Below the pieces are notes generated by a model, which was not told the DNA's origin, made no database searches, and saw only the letters and a program-made list of their open reading frames with translations. The position numbers were made by a program, and so were the translations under genes. From positions 1-8,258 of the forward strand of contig QENJ01000247.1 in NCBI GenBank assembly GCA_013374505.1: 8,258 bases of DNA, given 5' to 3'. The first letter of the stretch is position 1. Each line of letters starts with the position of its first letter. Shown piece after piece: positions 6,525 to 8,258 of the stretch. Origin of the DNA: Candidatus Methanophagaceae archaeon (GTDB lineage: Archaea > Halobacteriota > Syntropharchaeia > Alkanophagales > Methanospirareceae).

Positions 6525-7219
6525 CGCGATAGTCCGATAGTTTTTATCTCGCCTTCTCTACGCACCAGTTCCTGTATCCTGTCCGCATCTTCGGGATCCG
6601 CGAATAAAATACTGTTTGGTCTCCCGATCACTTCATCCGCACGATAACCCATGAAGCCATTAGCGCCCTTATTCCAGTCGCGCACAATCCCATTCAGGTC
6701 CACAACAGTAATCGTGTCCGCAGAACTATTGATGATGTTATCCAGATAATCTTTCGTCTCTATCAGTTCCTTCTCCGTCTGTTTCATCGCCGTGATGTCT
6801 TTTGAAACTACCGTTACGGCTGTTACCTTTCCGTCTGGCTCTTTGACCGGACTTAAAGTTCGGAGGATATATCTATTGTCTCTTCGACTTCTGTGTTCAT
6901 GCCGGATAGACGTTCCGGTTTCAAATACCTGGTTGACTTTTTCAGCCAGCTCTTTTGCATCTTCGGGTGAATGTAACTCGCCGTATGTCGTCCCTATAAC
7001 CTGGCCTGCCGGCAATCCAAGCCGTGATAGGTGCTTATCGCTCATGAACAGATACCGGCAATCTCTATCTACAAGATATACAGAATCTTCGGTTGACTCC
7101 ACTAAGGAACGATACACTTCCTCGCTTTTTCGCAGTTCATGTATCTGTTCTAGAACATTGACCTGCGCCGTTATCGCAGGACGTTCATCATTCTTTTCTG
7201 ACTGCTTTCTCTCTGTCAT
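6521..7219 (-). CDS. PAS sensor histidine kinase, N-terminal part of a frameshifted gene
   Basis: A 232-codon frame holding a short charged N-terminus, a full PAS (about 33-147, ending VVSKDITAMKQTE) and the first two thirds of a second PAS (from about 153: LDNIINSSADTITVVDLNG, DEVIGR). It runs into TGA at 6521 in the middle of that PAS. The other frame supplies the missing strands (NYRTIALRKDGKPVHIS), so the two ORFs were or are one gene of about 740 codons with architecture PAS-PAS-PAS(Cys)-PAS-HisKA-HATPase_c. The start ATG 7219 has no strong Shine-Dalgarno; an AGGATG about 13 nt upstream is weak. As it stands this frame has no kinase domain. Confidence 0.8.
   Translation of the reverse strand: MTERKQSEKNDERPAITAQVNVLEQIHELRKSEEVYRSLVESTEDSVYLVDRDCRYLFMSDKHLSRLGLPAGQVIGTTYGELHSPEDAKELAEKVNQVFETGTSIRHEHRSRRDNRYILRTLSPVKEPDGKVTAVTVVSKDITAMKQTEKELIETKDYLDNIINSSADTITVVDLNGIVRDWNKGANGFMGYRADEVIGRPNSILFADPEDADRIQELVRREGEIKTIGLSR
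6541..6545 (-). other. Apparent single-base deletion (frameshift) in an A-run
   Basis: The minus strand reads GAG ATA AAA ACT ATC in the upstream frame. One additional A in this five-A run gives GAG ATA AAA AAC TAT CGG, i.e. EIKNYRTIALRKDGKP, which rejoins the downstream frame and completes a normal PAS domain. The stop at 6521 lies about 20 nt beyond the run. Sequencing error, a real mutation or -1 slippage on AAA could each explain it. Confidence 0.75.
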
Positions 7220-7286
7220 TCCCGGCTCTGAAAATCATCCTATGTTACTTAGAATGTGTGTTTGTCGTATTTAACCCGTAGGACAC

Positions 7287-7300
7287 CATAAAATTTTATG
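7287..7300. promoter_or_regulatory. AT-rich 14-bp palindrome upstream of the PAS kinase
   Basis: CATAAAATTTTATG is a perfect palindrome in the 194-nt gap (7220-7413) between the two kinases. It lies about 70 nt before ATG 7219 and could be a promoter element (AAAATTTTATGG) or a protein-binding site. The rest of the gap has short weak hairpins near 7367-7401, just after the upstream kinase's stop, and no ORF or RNA gene that I can recognise. Confidence 0.3.
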
Positions 7301-7413
7301 ATGAATATCGCTAAATTTTTTGTGCAATGTTTGTATTTTACTACCGAGAACATAAAGAGCGCGGGACAGGGATAAATTCCTGACTCTCTGTGTGCTCAGA
7401 GGTAAACATGCTC

Positions 7414-8258
7414 TCAAGAACGAACAGGCAGCGTAAAACAGACCGTGCATCCTTTACCTCCCTCTGATTCTATCCAAATACGACCTTCATGCACCTCGAT
7501 TATCCGCTTCACGATTGCGAGTCCGGCACCCGTTCCTTTACCCTGACTGTCCAGCTTGTAGAAAAGCTCGAACACCTTCTCGTGCTGGCTTTTGTCTATC
7601 CCTATGCCATTATCCGTAACAAAGAACACGGTCTCTTTACCATCCGTGCGATACCCAATATCCATCTCGGGATGTGGTTGTTCACCCATGTAGTTTATAC
7701 TGTTTGTTATGAGATTCACAAGCACCTCGGCTATTCTCATGCGGTCCACATGAACAGCAGGCAAGTATTCAGCCACGGATACTTCAACAGCGTTTGTTCT
7801 CAACTGCTCGGATGCCTGCCCAATCGCATCTTTAACAATATCCGCGAATGAAACATCTTCCGGCGGATTCACTATACGACCGATACGAGAGAGTTGCAAT
7901 GTGTCATCCAACAAGTGTTCCATCTTTGATGCTTCCTCTATTAGACTATTCAAATGGTTATCCGCTTCTTCTCTTTCATTCCGCTTAAGATCTTCGCGCA
8001 TGACCGCAGCAAAACCCTGAATAGTAAGTAAAGGCGCTCTGAGGTCGTGAGAAACCGTGTAGGTGAACCGCTCCAGCTCGGTGTTCTTTACTTCCTGTTC
8101 TTTGAGCAACTGTTCCCGTTCCACCTCTGCTCTTTTCCGTCTAAGTGCACTTTCTACCGTTGCAGGAAGAATTTTGAAGTAATTACTCTCCGGGTCTTTT
8201 ATCAGATAGTCATAAGCACCGGCTTTCATTACTTTTATGATGGGCGTATCTATCTTCA
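7414..8258 (-). CDS. Response-regulator/histidine kinase hybrid, 5' end outside window
   Basis: The frame is open to the right edge (first full codon at 8256), so an internal ATG at 8229 is not the true start. The visible N-terminus is the end of a receiver (REC) domain: KVMKAGAYDYLIKDPE, whose K in LIKD is the conserved receiver lysine. The phosphoacceptor Asp lies outside the window. Numbering from Met 8229: coiled linker about 25-52, HisKA with YTVSHDLRAPL (phospho-His 61), HATPase_c with N-box NLITN (172-176), G1 DNGIG (206-210) and G2 GTGAGL (232-237). REC placed before HisKA suggests an upstream kinase phosphorylates it and it relays the signal. About two thirds of its kinase-core residues match those of the kinase at 4998-6524. 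Stop TGA at 7414. Confidence 0.9.
   Translation of the reverse strand, partial: KIDTPIIKVMKAGAYDYLIKDPESNYFKILPATVESALRRKRAEVEREQLLKEQEVKNTELERFTYTVSHDLRAPLLTIQGFAAVMREDLKRNEREEADNHLNSLIEEASKMEHLLDDTLQLSRIGRIVNPPEDVSFADIVKDAIGQASEQLRTNAVEVSVAEYLPAVHVDRMRIAEVLVNLITNSINYMGEQPHPEMDIGYRTDGKETVFFVTDNGIGIDKSQHEKVFELFYKLDSQGKGTGAGLAIVKRIIEVHEGRIWIESEGGKGCTVCFTLPVRS
7426..8092 (-). repeat. Diverged tandem duplicate of a kinase core, copy 2
   Basis: Partner of 5016-5670 in the same orientation. Only the HisKA/HATPase_c core is shared. The sensory part differs: REC here, PAS in the other copy. Confidence 0.75.

Noticed and set aside
6792..7274. 160-codon plus-strand ORF
   Set aside because: Antisense to PAS-coding sequence, Ser/Arg/Leu rich, and with no recognisable domain.
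1..8258. CRISPR arrays, tRNA or rRNA genes, insertion sequences with terminal repeats
   Set aside because: No regularly spaced direct repeats, cloverleaf-like or rRNA-like sequence, or transposase was seen on either strand by eye.

Overview
The window is 8.3 kb of a prokaryotic genome with moderate GC. Every convincing protein gene lies on the minus strand, so transcription runs from high to low coordinates. Multi-PAS/GAF kinases, a FIST protein, a short archaeal-sized NadA, a TATA/BRE-like promoter with a GGAGG ribosome site, and a group II intron together suggest a euryarchaeon of the methanogen/ANME type. This is inferred from style and recollection of related genomes; an anaerobic bacterium cannot be excluded.

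Layout in transcription order. (1) 8258-7414: the 3' part of a REC-histidine kinase whose start is off the window. (2) 7219-4998: a four-PAS histidine kinase split into two overlapping reading frames by what looks like one missing A in an A-run at 6541-6545. Its kinase core is a diverged tandem copy of the core in (1). (3) 4997-4698: an AT-rich spacer with one doubtful 60-codon ORF. (4) 4697-3774: a NadA-family protein that keeps the three cluster cysteines but has changed several usually invariant active-site residues. (5) 3773-3537: a regulatory spacer with a hairpin that may terminate nadA, a perfect 8-bp-arm inverted repeat, a TATA-like box and a strong ribosome site. (6) 3536-2313: a FIST sensory protein with a GTG start. 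(7) 2297-159: a PAS-GAF-PAS HisKA_2 histidine kinase only 15 nt downstream, very probably in the same operon. (8) 1-101, plus strand: the 3' end of a group II intron, with domain V (34 nt) and domain VI recognisable.

The region is a signalling cluster: three histidine kinases, a stand-alone FIST sensor, and no complete response regulator in view. The FIST-kinase pair is the best candidate for a dedicated ligand-sensing unit, with its own promoter and operator-like palindrome. The NadA homologue stands alone, without nadB or nadC, and its substitutions raise the possibility that it is not a standard quinolinate synthase.
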